A DNA stretch of 48,879 bases, from assembly GCA_040383885.1 (NCBI GenBank), contig JBEICQ010000003.1, positions 1 to 48,879 of the forward strand, read 5' to 3'. Every line of letters starts with the position of its first letter. Position 1 is the stretch's first letter. The DNA is from JBEICQ01 sp040383885. GTDB lineage: Bacteria; Bacteroidota; Bacteroidia; UBA4408. The notes beneath the pieces were generated by a model. That model was not told the DNA's origin and made no database searches. It worked only from the letters and a program-made list of their open reading frames with translations. A program made the position numbers and the translations under genes. This document shows positions 24,323 to 32,701 of the stretch, piece after piece.

Positions 24323-25588
24323 TTGAAAATACCCAGGCCTCCTTCCTCGCTAGTTTGGAACATGTTGTCGTTTGCCCTCGTTGGCTTAACGGGTATTCTC
24401 ATCAACATCATGGTGGTGAGGGAGAAGGGTGATGAAGTTTTTGGCGTTTTTAACCAGGTGTATGCCATTTTTTTAATGTTGTCGCAGCTTGCGGCGGGCG
24501 GCGTACATCTCTCGGTTCAGAGATTTATCCCCCTGTATGCAAAGCGAGAAAAAATCAGAACACAGATTTTATTCTCCGCCCTTGGAATCGGCTCCATGGT
24601 TTCTGTCATCGTTATTTTTTTGGCCGGGTTGCTGCACGATGCGGTTGGATTCCTGCTCAAAAGCGATGCTGTAGAGCAAGGGTATCTATACGCCATCCCC
24701 GGACTACTCTTTTTCACACTGAATAAAATACTCATTTCGTATCACAACGGACTACAAAACTTCAGGATTTTTGCAATCCTACAGTTCCTGAGAATGGGAT
24801 TGCTTTTTTTATTTGTATTTATACTTATCAACTACAGCAGCGATTCTGCGGTATTATGCAGTTCCTTTTCACTTACCGAAGCCACTCTTTTTCTGCTGAG
24901 TGCTCTCTTCAGTATTCCTTTTCTAAGGCTTCCTTCAGGAGATGCATCGATGCGAAAATGGCTGGGCATTAATTTCAGTTATGGAAACAAAGCATTTGTG
25001 GGCAACTTTCTTCTCGATATCAATACTAAGGCAGATGTGTTTATTCTCGGCATTTTCTTTGATGATTCCAGTGTAGGTATCTACAGTTTTGCATCCACCT
25101 TTGCAGAAGGATTTATGCAGCTTGCTGCAGTGCTTCGCAATATTTTTAATCCTGTGTTAGCCAGGTTGCGATTCATCAAAAAAACAAAAAAGGTCTCCAT
25201 GATTATCCGGAAATTCAGACGCAGTACCTTTATGATTGTGAATGGCGCCGCATGTTTTGCCATCCTTGTTTTTCCTTTAATCCTGAAACTTTTTTCCATA
25301 CAGGAAAACAACAATACCTACTGGCTTATCTTTTCTCTGCTTACCGGCTGTTATGCGCTCACCGCAGGCTATCAGGCATTACTCATGATCTTCAATCAAT
25401 ACGGCAAGCCATCGCTGCAAACAAGGTTTGTTTTTTTCATCTTCCTGAGCAATGTATTGCTCAATCTGATTATTGTTCCCTATGCGGGCATCACAGGTGC
25501 CGCACTGGCCACTGCCATGTCATTTTTTATACAGGTAGGCATACAGCGTTATCTGATGCAGAAAGCCCTGCATCTTTCTTCATTTTAG
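24323..25588 (+). CDS. Polysaccharide flippase-like membrane protein (Wzx/MATE fold)
   Basis: 421 residues, about 12-14 membrane helices. The opening SLVWNMLSFALVGLTGILINI and a later block KADVFILGIFFDDSSVGIYSFAST are typical of Wzx/RfbX-like exporters that flip lipid-linked oligosaccharides. The frame has a TTG start at 24323; the first ATG (24362) would begin inside the first helix, so TTG is preferred. It is convergent with an O-antigen-ligase-like gene; together they look like a flip-and-polymerise pair, but no glycosyltransferase gene is adjacent. Confidence 0.8.
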   Translation: MKIPRPPSSLVWNMLSFALVGLTGILINIMVVREKGDEVFGVFNQVYAIFLMLSQLAAGGVHLSVQRFIPLYAKREKIRTQILFSALGIGSMVSVIVIFLAGLLHDAVGFLLKSDAVEQGYLYAIPGLLFFTLNKILISYHNGLQNFRIFAILQFLRMGLLFLFVFILINYSSDSAVLCSSFSLTEATLFLLSALFSIPFLRLPSGDASMRKWLGINFSYGNKAFVGNFLLDINTKADVFILGIFFDDSSVGIYSFASTFAEGFMQLAAVLRNIFNPVLARLRFIKKTKKVSMIIRKFRRSTFMIVNGAACFAILVFPLILKLFSIQENNNTYWLIFSLLTGCYALTAGYQALLMIFNQYGKPSLQTRFVFFIFLSNVLLNLIIVPYAGITGAALATAMSFFIQVGIQRYLMQKALHLSSF

Positions 25589-25602
25589 GTTCAATATCAT
25601 GC

Positions 25603-25629
25603 AAGAAGATTGGCTGATTCAATCTTCTT
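25603..25629. terminator. Inverted repeat at the convergent flippase/ligase ends
   Basis: AAGAAGATTG (25603-25612) and CAATCTTCTT (25620-25629) pair perfectly over 10 bp with a 7-nt loop. The repeat overlaps the last codons and stop of the ligase gene and lies 15 nt after the flippase stop. It could end both transcripts, although no T-run follows. Confidence 0.45.
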
Positions 25630-26875
25630 CATCAAGTTTTAGGGGAAGCAGCGAAAACAAAAGGGATGAGAATATGCTGCCTGCCTGTACCTCCAGCATG
25701 GATTCAAAAAGATAGTTTCCTGCAACAGAAAAAACAAGTAAAACCAAAACCCATTGTCTTCTTAAGATGGCCCGATACACTCCGAAGAAAAACAATGCAA
25801 ACAACATCAGTGATCCCGGCAGACCGATGCTAAGCTGCGTCTCAAGAAACTGGTTGTGACAGTTCAGCTGCTTTTCCAGCGCACCACTCATACCGTGCTT
25901 CTGATAAGAAACAAGCAGGGCATCTCTGCAATCGCCATTGCCGGTGCCAAACCAGAAATGATGACTGATCAATTCCAACGAGCGTGACCAGATGAGGGTT
26001 CTTACATCTACCGAAGATACTGTTGAACTGGAGATAGAATGATGATCGGAAAAGCCGGGAATCTCCAGGAACTGATTCCTTATCTTAAGTCCGATAGGGC
26101 TAAGTTGCGTAATCCCCAGCAGCAACAAAAGCAGGCTTGTAAAAAACAGTATTTGCTTTTTGAAATCCCTGAAATAAATCACCAAAAAAAAGAATAAACT
26201 CCCTGCATAAAAAATGATTCCTGCCCTGGAGAGCAATTGAAGCTGAAACAAAGAGAGTGCGAAAAGAAGCAGGTAAATCCGGTAAGTGGGAAGGATGTGT
26301 TTTCTTCTGATGGCATCCAGTAAAAATAAAATACCCGCAAGGTTATACAGTGAAAGATAAGAATGATGAATAAAGGGGCAGAAGTAAGAAGTAAAAAACA
26401 AATTACATCCTATGGGAGAAGGGGCAGCAGTGCCTTGCGAAATTTGGTACAGCTCCAGCAGGTAATGATAGACTGACCTGGTTTCGCAAAAAGCCATCAT
26501 CAGCGTTAATCCTGAAAGCAAATAAATGAGTGCTTTGGAAAAATCAAATTGGTTTCTGTTGGTATAAAGGGCAAGCGGGATGCAAAGCAAAGAGAGTTTG
26601 GTTTCAAGATCCTGTATAGACCTGGTTTTGTTATCGGAATAGACAATGGAAACCAGATAGAGGCAGAAGAGTAAGACCAGGCAAACAGTACCTACATTGA
26701 TTTTTTTTGACCGGAGGGTGCCGGAAGAAAATTGTCTGAATCCCAGAATCAGCGAGAGAACTATCAGCAAAGGGATGGGTTTCTGCCACAAGGGTAAAAA
26801 GAAAAGTACTGCCAGCAACGGCTGGGCTACAATCGCTTCAAAATGGTGCTTTAAAGTATACTTGAACCTGTGCAA
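25619..26875 (-). CDS. O-antigen ligase/polymerase-like membrane protein
   Basis: 418 residues, about 11-12 membrane helices. The long extracytoplasmic loop late in the protein (about residues 285-345) carries WFGTGNGDCRDAL and NCHNQFLETQLSIGLPGSL, with the conserved His-Asn of the O-antigen ligase (WaaL/Wzy) family. Such enzymes join or polymerise lipid-linked sugars at the outer face of the inner membrane. The start codon is TTG (26875), 13 nt after the lipoprotein stop; no ATG occurs before the helices. It probably shares a transcript with that lipoprotein. Whether it is a ligase or polymerase cannot be told. Confidence 0.8.
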   Translation of the reverse strand: MHRFKYTLKHHFEAIVAQPLLAVLFFLPLWQKPIPLLIVLSLILGFRQFSSGTLRSKKINVGTVCLVLLFCLYLVSIVYSDNKTRSIQDLETKLSLLCIPLALYTNRNQFDFSKALIYLLSGLTLMMAFCETRSVYHYLLELYQISQGTAAPSPIGCNLFFTSYFCPFIHHSYLSLYNLAGILFLLDAIRRKHILPTYRIYLLLFALSLFQLQLLSRAGIIFYAGSLFFFLVIYFRDFKKQILFFTSLLLLLLGITQLSPIGLKIRNQFLEIPGFSDHHSISSSTVSSVDVRTLIWSRSLELISHHFWFGTGNGDCRDALLVSYQKHGMSGALEKQLNCHNQFLETQLSIGLPGSLMLFALFFFGVYRAILRRQWVLVLLVFSVAGNYLFESMLEVQAGSIFSSLLFSLLPLKLDEED

Positions 26876-26888
26876 CAGGGACAGTTAT

Positions 26889-27674
26889 TTACTGCTTTAG
26901 CTGGAAGAAAATACTGCCTTTTGCGGTTCGTATACCAGGCTCAACAATGACAGGTGCATTGCTTCCAATGATGGTTGAAGTTTTGTCGGAACTGAGACCG
27001 TCAATATTCATTTCCATTTTTATTTCCTTATTCCGGAGTTTAATAAGATGCCATACTTCCACGAATTCATTGAAAGCATAACCTCTGTCTGTTTCAAAAA
27101 TCTCAGTGTTGGTTGGAGAGGATCCGGTTGTGATGGATGTTTCTGTACTGGTTTTGGCACTCAAAACAGAGAGCACAAGATTTTCCTTGTTTTTGTATTC
27201 ACCCGATTTGCCGGCAAAATACCATTTGCCGTTTTTGAGCACAGTTTCCTTTATGGTAATTTTTTGGGTTTGGATGTTTCCTCCAACATTTACAGGATAT
27301 TGCTGTCCATAGCTGTATGTATAGTTGTAAGTGAAATTGCCTTCCTTATCAAAACTGAAGGCATGAGCGTCCACTGTTCCGTCAATATCGTGGCTGAAGG
27401 TGGTATCGATGGGAAACTTTTTATTAAAATTTTCTGATCCATTGATGCTAAATTCCGTACTTCCAAGGTTGAGTTCCCTGGTTTCGGTAGCGCCACTGGA
27501 GATTACATTGCCGTAAAGGACATTGATGTTTTTATTGATGACCTTCCATTCTCCACTCAAACGAACCTTTCTGGAACGAAATGAGAGGAATGGGTCTTCC
27601 GGGCCTTTTTTGCAAGCCGTCAAAATAGAGGCGGTGCAAACTGCAAGCATCAGAAAAATTGAGGAAATCTTCAT
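26889..27674 (-). CDS. Lipoprotein, lipocalin-like family
   Basis: 261 residues with a lipoprotein signal: a hydrophobic stretch and lipobox ILTAC (Cys20), followed by KKG. After the anchor comes LSGEWKVINKN, the opening pattern of Bacteroidota lipocalin-like lipoproteins (G-x-W near the first strand). The rest alternates beta-type strands (FSFDKEGNFTYNYTYSYG, NGKWYFAGKSGEYKNKENLVLSVL). The downstream neighbour on the same strand (27801-28595) shares the CKKG anchor and the R-x-L-(S/D)-G-x-W-K motif and is likely a distant paralogue. The function is unknown; it may bind a small hydrophobic ligand or simply coat the envelope. Confidence 0.75.
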   Translation of the reverse strand: MKISSIFLMLAVCTASILTACKKGPEDPFLSFRSRKVRLSGEWKVINKNINVLYGNVISSGATETRELNLGSTEFSINGSENFNKKFPIDTTFSHDIDGTVDAHAFSFDKEGNFTYNYTYSYGQQYPVNVGGNIQTQKITIKETVLKNGKWYFAGKSGEYKNKENLVLSVLSAKTSTETSITTGSSPTNTEIFETDRGYAFNEFVEVWHLIKLRNKEIKMEMNIDGLSSDKTSTIIGSNAPVIVEPGIRTAKGSIFFQLKQ

Positions 27675-27750
27675 ATAAAATTCATTTAAGAGCTGCTAAA
27701 ATAGGTAATTGGGATGAAAAAAGAGGCCTTTTCAAATAAATATCAAAAAC

Positions 27751-27778
27751 AAAAAAGCCGCCCGAAGGCGGCTTTTTT
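27751..27778 (-). terminator. Strong intrinsic terminator
   Basis: AAAAAAGCCGCC (27751-27762) and GGCGGCTTTTTT (27767-27778) form a perfect 12-bp stem around a CGAA tetraloop, with T-runs on either strand. It ends the lipoprotein gene at 27801 and separates it from the next one. Confidence 0.9.
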
Positions 27779-27800
27779 ATAAACCATAAGGTTGGTTTGA

Positions 27801-28595
27801 TTAGTCTTGTTTGTAGGTTATTTCTCCGGTAAGAGTTGTTGAAGCCGCATTAGTACCTGTTCTGGTAACTGAACCGGAAAGGTCAACAACCATTTCGCTT
27901 GAGCTCATGGATTTTACTGTCCAAACTTGTGACATATAACCTGCAGAAAATGTTTTTGTTTCGTTTTCTGTTTTTGTTGCTTCAGCAGCACTGCAACCAT
28001 TATTGAAGTCATCTTTATAAAGTTGTGTGGTTACATCAGCACCTGTGGATGATTTGTAGGTCCATTTAGTGGTTACAACATCTTCATGTTTTGTATGCTC
28101 AAGAACCATACGGGAGTTTTTCTCGATGTCTCCGGTTGAGCCCATGATGGTAAAATTGCCGGTTGCAGTCGAATTTGTGGTTTCAGTTTCAGTAACAGTA
28201 TAAAGAGCTCCGGAATTCCAATCACAAGTAGGTGTAGTATAGTAGGTATTCTGGTAGGTAGATACTGATGTTGATAAAACTTTTGCGGTAAAAGAATCTT
28301 CTCCTCTGTCAAAAGTATATTCCTCAGTATATGGATTGGTTTTTACTGCAGGATTACCAAAAGTTGGCGTGGGCACAATGGTAACGGTGACTTTCTCGTT
28401 GGCACCATCGTAAACCTTATTGGTGGTAGTAGTTGATGAAGAACCACCGGATGATGTTTCAACTTGGGTAAGGGATCCGCTAGTAAGCTTCCAGGTTCCA
28501 TCAAGTCTCTTGGAGGTGATGTCACCTTTCTTACAACTGGTAATGGCGAATGCAAGAACTGCGAATGCCATGGTACTGTTGAGTAAATTTTTCAT
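27801..28595 (-). CDS. Lipoprotein, lipocalin-like family
   Basis: 264 residues from the ATG at 28595. The signal peptide ends in lipobox AITSC, then KKGDITSKRLDGTWKL. After a Ser/Thr-rich linker (SSGGSSSTTTT) the protein is rich in Thr and beta-type strands, with repeated TETETTN-like low-complexity parts. The longer frame (start 28622) is rejected because a near-perfect promoter (28620-28650) lies over it. It resembles the lipoprotein at 26889-27674 at its N-terminus. The function is unknown. Its own promoter and terminator make it a single-gene unit. Confidence 0.78.
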   Translation of the reverse strand: MKNLLNSTMAFAVLAFAITSCKKGDITSKRLDGTWKLTSGSLTQVETSSGGSSSTTTTNKVYDGANEKVTVTIVPTPTFGNPAVKTNPYTEEYTFDRGEDSFTAKVLSTSVSTYQNTYYTTPTCDWNSGALYTVTETETTNSTATGNFTIMGSTGDIEKNSRMVLEHTKHEDVVTTKWTYKSSTGADVTTQLYKDDFNNGCSAAEATKTENETKTFSAGYMSQVWTVKSMSSSEMVVDLSGSVTRTGTNAASTTLTGEITYKQD

Positions 28596-28619
28596 GTGTT
28601 TGATTTTTTTGTTCGGGCG

Positions 28620-28650
28620 CAAAAGTAAATAAATTATAAGTTCTTACAAA
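28620..28650 (-). promoter_or_regulatory. Promoter of the 27801-28595 lipoprotein gene
   Basis: On the minus strand TTTG (28650-28647), 19 nt, TACTTTTG (28627-28620). Both boxes match the Bacteroidota consensus exactly at optimal spacing, 24 nt before the ATG. Confidence 0.8.
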
Positions 28651-28684
28651 AACGGCCAAAAGGTGAATAAAATGTGATTTCCTT

Positions 28685-29602
28685 CTAGAAATAGAAGTTC
28701 AGAAGCAGCTGCCCTCCGCTATTGTCGGTATCAATGCCGAGGTAGGTGCCGCCGGATTTGGTTATCTGTCGCTGCCGTGTACTTCCGCCCACATTGTCCC
28801 AGTATTCGTTACGAACAAATCCATCATTGCCAATTTTGTATGTAATTCCCCAGCCCAGCTCAATGCCGAGGGAAATCTTTGGAAGGATAAAATATTCGAT
28901 GCCACCGAAAGCCCTGGCACCCAAACCGATGACCGAACCATTTTTGGTGGCACCCGGTCTGTTGCTTTTTAATGAAGAGGCAAACCCGGTGGCAGAGGGC
29001 TGCTCAAAATCGGTGGTGTACACACTTGTCTGGGTATTTGTAAAGGCATTTCCATAAGTATAATCCACAGAGGATGAAGAAAAACTCAATACTGCCTCTG
29101 CTCCGTAATATCCTTGTAAGCGGGTTTTGCCACGGCGTTTTTCAAAACCTGCAGAGAGGGTAATGTTTGTGCCTCGTACCCTTTTGCTATCGGTGGTATA
29201 TAGTGTATCTGCAGCGGTTTGGGCATTGTCTATCACTGTATTCCGGTAGGTCTGAGAGAGGGTTCCCACCCTTGCCCTGAAGCGATATGCGTAATTAGGG
29301 TTTTTAAAATATTTGGCTGTAATGGTCATGGGAAAATTGGCAGGAAAGGCTGCTGTTGGCGCTGTAGAACCTGCTCCGGAGAGCAGCTTGCCGGTGTATT
29401 CTAAAAAAGGTGTTGCATCAATGGTCAGGGCGCAATCTTTTTCCTCAGGTAAATAAGGCTCACCTTTTTTAGAGACCAATGGCTGATTGGGTAGTGAGGC
29501 CTGCCCTTTTGGAGTAGGATTCAGTTTTTTTGATCCGGGAGGCTGGGCTTTGGAAATGCCGGCTATCAGAAGCAGAAAGAAAAGTGAGCGGAGAAATTTC
29601 AT
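28685..29602 (-). CDS. Outer membrane beta-barrel-like protein
   Basis: 305 residues from ATG 29602 (another ATG lies two codons upstream). The signal peptide ends near ISKAQ. A Pro/Lys-rich stretch follows (residues 20-55). Then come alternating strands with aromatic girdles (YRFRARVGTLSQTYRN, TRLQGYYGAEAVLSFSSSS, IGLGARAFGGIEYFILPKISLGIELGWGITYKIG) and the terminal GGQLLLNFYF with a C-terminal Phe, the classical barrel signal. This suggests a small barrel of perhaps 8-10 strands; no specific family is recognised. It lies 42 nt after pcm on the same strand. Confidence 0.72.
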   Translation of the reverse strand: MKFLRSLFFLLLIAGISKAQPPGSKKLNPTPKGQASLPNQPLVSKKGEPYLPEEKDCALTIDATPFLEYTGKLLSGAGSTAPTAAFPANFPMTITAKYFKNPNYAYRFRARVGTLSQTYRNTVIDNAQTAADTLYTTDSKRVRGTNITLSAGFEKRRGKTRLQGYYGAEAVLSFSSSSVDYTYGNAFTNTQTSVYTTDFEQPSATGFASSLKSNRPGATKNGSVIGLGARAFGGIEYFILPKISLGIELGWGITYKIGNDGFVRNEYWDNVGGSTRQRQITKSGGTYLGIDTDNSGGQLLLNFYF

Positions 29603-29644
29603 AAGCATATTTAACGAGAGAAAGTGTGGTGTTATTGTGTAGTA

Positions 29645-30289
29645 TCAGTTTTGTTTTTGCTGTAAAAGGGGAACAAACTTACAGTCGCCAAAGGTAGCGC
29701 TAAGGTATTCGCCTGAGGGGGTTCTGGTAATTCTTGTCATTTCCTGTTTCTCATTACCCACCGGTATCACGAGAATGCCTCCGGGCGCAAGTTGTTCCAG
29801 TAATTCCTGAGGAACATAGGGCGCACCTGCGGTGACAAGAATTTTTTGAAAGGGGGCAAAGCCGGGTAAACCCTTGTACCCATCGGCAAAAAATAATTTT
29901 GGATTGTATCCCATTGCAGGCAGGATCCGACGGGTTTTGTCGAAAAGAGATTTTTGTCTTTCGATGCTGAAAACACGGCAACCCATAGCACACAGGATAC
30001 TTGTTTGATAACCGCTACCGGTACCAACCTCCAGCACCTTTTCGCCTTTTTCCGGTCCCAGTAACTGGGTTTGCAGAGCCACGGTATAAGGCTGAGAAAT
30101 GGTTTGGCCTGCACCGATTGGAAAAGCCTGGTCGCGGTAGGCAAATTCGATAAATGCATTGTCTAAAAAAACATGCCTGGGCACTTTGGCCATGGCTTCC
30201 AACACTCCCTCATGCTGAATACCTTTGCTGCGCAATTCATCTATCATTTTGTTGCGCAGCCCTTTGGTTCTGAATGAATCTTCTGTCAT
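29645..30289 (-). CDS. pcm: Protein-L-isoaspartate O-methyltransferase
   Basis: 214 residues. It methylates L-isoaspartyl residues in aged proteins using S-adenosylmethionine. The signature QTISQPY (residues 62-68) and the SAM-binding LEVGTGSGYQT (86-96) are clear, followed by ILVTAGAPYVPQELLEQLAPGGILVIPVG. Length is typical. The start is 3 nt after the aroA stop, so it is the third gene of an aroB-aroA-pcm operon. Confidence 0.93.
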   Translation of the reverse strand: MTEDSFRTKGLRNKMIDELRSKGIQHEGVLEAMAKVPRHVFLDNAFIEFAYRDQAFPIGAGQTISQPYTVALQTQLLGPEKGEKVLEVGTGSGYQTSILCAMGCRVFSIERQKSLFDKTRRILPAMGYNPKLFFADGYKGLPGFAPFQKILVTAGAPYVPQELLEQLAPGGILVIPVGNEKQEMTRITRTPSGEYLSATFGDCKFVPLLQQKQN

Positions 30290-30292
30290 GTT

Positions 30293-31540
30293 TTATCCGA
30301 ACGAAACCAAAAAACCCATTTTTTTCAAATCATCCCAAAATCCGGGATAGGATTTACTCACATGTGAAGGATTGGAGATACTTACTTCTCCTTTCCTGAT
30401 GGCAGTCATGGCCAGTCCCATAATGATTCTGTGATCTGCCCATCCGTTGAACAATGGTGTAATTAATTCCGGGCCGGTATCCCCAAAAGACAAGGCATCC
30501 TTTTCCGGATGAATATTTTCGGTACCCAATCCTTGCAGAGATTTTACGAGCGCATCAATGCGGTCTGATTCCTTGATCCGGAGTGTGTAAAGACCATTGG
30601 CTCTTAGTTGAATCTGAGCGGCTGCACAACCGAAAACAAATGGAATAACGATGTCGGGCACATCAGAAAAATCAGCAATGCATTGTTTAATGGTGGTCTT
30701 GCCTTTGGTGATGGTGATACCATTGTCGTTGTACTCAGTTTTCACGCCAAGCAAGCCAAAATAGTCTGCAACTATGCGGTCTCCCTGAAAACTCTCTCTG
30801 TTGAGGCCCGGGAGATGAATCTCCGCTTCATCAGCCAGCAGGGCGGCCTGATACCAGAAGGCAGATGCGCTCCAGTCCGGCTCTACCACATACTTGTTGT
30901 CTGTGAGATTGGTATTGCTGTATGTTCCGCTAAAAACCTCAATCAATTCACCGTTCCAATCGGCCGCAACTCCAAACTTCCGCATCAGACCAAGGGTCAT
31001 GTCAATGTAAGGTTTGGATACGATGTTTCCTTTTATTTCGAGCGTGAAAACATCTTTTGCAAAAGCAGGAGACAACAACAAAAGCGCGGTTATAAACTGA
31101 CTAGACACATCACCTTGTATACTCAGGTTGTTACCTTGTAGTTTTTGACCTTTGATGCGCAAGGGCGGAAAACCGTTTCTGGAGGCATATTCGATGCTTG
31201 CACCCAGTTTGTTTAGTGCCTCTACCAGTGGTCCGATGGGCCGTTGCAACATGCGTGAACTTCCGTTCAAAATATGGGTGCCTTCCCGAGTAGCATAATA
31301 AGCAGTTAAAAAACGCATCACTGTTCCTGAGTCGCCGGCATCAATCATCGCATCACCTGATTGTAATAGCTGCTGCATTTTTTTTGTATCCTCAGCTGCA
31401 GACAAATTTTCAATATCAAATGAATCGCTGCACAAAGCCCGTATCATCAGGCAACGGTTGCTAATGCTTTTTGAACCGGGCAAATGGATGATTCCCCTGA
31501 GTGCCCGGCCTTTTGGATACTTAATGTGAACTTGATTCAA
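30293..31540 (-). CDS. aroA: 3-phosphoshikimate 1-carboxyvinyltransferase (EPSP synthase)
   Basis: 415 residues. It joins phosphoenolpyruvate to shikimate-3-phosphate in aromatic amino acid synthesis. PGSKSISNR (residues 21-29), GDSGTVMRFLTA, RPIGPLVEAL, KESDRIDAL and the late DHRIIMG block are all present. The start is TTG at 31540, forced because the next Met lies after the substrate-binding PGSKSISNR. TTGA overlaps the aroB stop, so translation is coupled. The protein is slightly shorter than E. coli AroA (427). Confidence 0.93.
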   Translation of the reverse strand: MNQVHIKYPKGRALRGIIHLPGSKSISNRCLMIRALCSDSFDIENLSAAEDTKKMQQLLQSGDAMIDAGDSGTVMRFLTAYYATREGTHILNGSSRMLQRPIGPLVEALNKLGASIEYASRNGFPPLRIKGQKLQGNNLSIQGDVSSQFITALLLLSPAFAKDVFTLEIKGNIVSKPYIDMTLGLMRKFGVAADWNGELIEVFSGTYSNTNLTDNKYVVEPDWSASAFWYQAALLADEAEIHLPGLNRESFQGDRIVADYFGLLGVKTEYNDNGITITKGKTTIKQCIADFSDVPDIVIPFVFGCAAAQIQLRANGLYTLRIKESDRIDALVKSLQGLGTENIHPEKDALSFGDTGPELITPLFNGWADHRIIMGLAMTAIRKGEVSISNPSHVSKSYPGFWDDLKKMGFLVSFG

Positions 31541-32580
31541 ATCTTTTGGTATTGTAGTGAATAATAGGAAAGTGCCTGTTGTGCCTCCGGTTCACTTACC
31601 CATACACCATATGCACATTCTTTGGTTGTCTCCATCAGGCTCATGCGTATTTGTCCCCCGGAATTCCTTTTATCGTGGTAAATGTAATGGCTGAGTTCAT
31701 TCCAGTTTGGAGCAGGCACCGGCAGATAATAAACATTGATTGTTGATAACAACTCATTGAGCCATTTTTCTGAAAGTTTGAACTTCCTCAGGCTGATATA
31801 TGCTTCCATTACCATTCCGGCAGCAATTGCCTCCCCATGTAAAAGAGGATGGGGAGAATTTTGCGAAAGAGCTTCGATGGCGTGGCCCATGGTGTGACCA
31901 AAATTCAGACACTGTCTGATGCCTTTGTCATACGGATCTGAAGTTGTTATTTGTAGTTTATGGAGGGCTGCCTCCCTGATCAAGAAAGACAGATTATCTG
32001 AAAAAAAAGAAGGAGTTCTTAGGGCATAAAAATTACCACCCGATAGGATTCTGGATTTGATGATTTCTGCATAACCATTGATTTTTTCGCGCGGAGGGAG
32101 GCTTTCCAAAAAACCCATCCATATGAGAATGTGATTAGGTTCATAAAAGCTGCCAAGGATGTTTTTTACCCCTTTGAAGTCCACTCCATTTTTGCCTCCA
32201 ATAGCGGCATCGCACATCGCCATGATGGTGGTGGGTATCAAGTGTAGAGAAATTCCTCTTTTGTATACGGAGGCGCAGAGGGCAGCAACATCTGTTACTA
32301 CTCCCCCACCCAGGGCTATCAACACATCTGATTTCTGAAAATGATTTTCATGAAGCAGATTCCAGATTGCCATGCATGTGTCGATATTTTTAGAGGATTC
32401 GCCGGGCTGCATCACATAAAGAAACCTGTTTTCCGGCAACAGGTGACCGATGAGCGGCAGGCAATGGGTTTGGGTATTTACATCACAAACAACAAGGCAT
32501 TGATTGCCTTTGTCTTGCAGAAATGGATGCATCTCCTCAAGAGAATCAAAAAAAACCGGGGGCTTGTTGAGCACAATCAC
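31537..32580 (-). CDS. aroB: 3-dehydroquinate synthase
   Basis: 347 residues from GTG at 32580. It converts DAHP to 3-dehydroquinate, the second step of the shikimate pathway, with NAD and a metal ion. The NAD-binding ALGGGVVTDVAAL, PTTIMAMCDAAIGGKNGVD, the metal ligands in GYAEIIK and NFGHTMGHAIEAL, and LHGEAIAAGM are all present. The open frame continues to 32733, and an ATG occurs at 32640, but those extra residues (Cys- and Phe-rich) do not look like AroB and run into the divergent symporter's promoter region. The start is therefore uncertain between 32580 and 32640. Coupled to aroA by a TTGA overlap. Confidence 0.9.
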   Translation of the reverse strand: MIVLNKPPVFFDSLEEMHPFLQDKGNQCLVVCDVNTQTHCLPLIGHLLPENRFLYVMQPGESSKNIDTCMAIWNLLHENHFQKSDVLIALGGGVVTDVAALCASVYKRGISLHLIPTTIMAMCDAAIGGKNGVDFKGVKNILGSFYEPNHILIWMGFLESLPPREKINGYAEIIKSRILSGGNFYALRTPSFFSDNLSFLIREAALHKLQITTSDPYDKGIRQCLNFGHTMGHAIEALSQNSPHPLLHGEAIAAGMVMEAYISLRKFKLSEKWLNELLSTINVYYLPVPAPNWNELSHYIYHDKRNSGGQIRMSLMETTKECAYGVWVSEPEAQQALSYYSLQYQKI

Positions 32581-32701
32581 AAAAAAAATACAAACACTTA
32601 GACCATTCTTACATGATTCAAAAAAAATACCCCTGCACATTGTTGATAAGTATCGTTGTCGGCAGTTCCTTTCAAACACTACGGAATTACTTTTGGGATC
32701 T

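Noticed and set aside
32504..32701. N-terminal extension of the symporter frame by 66 codons
   Set aside because: The extension is antisense to aroB, and the family start is MNLHWTDW at 32702 after a -7-like element.
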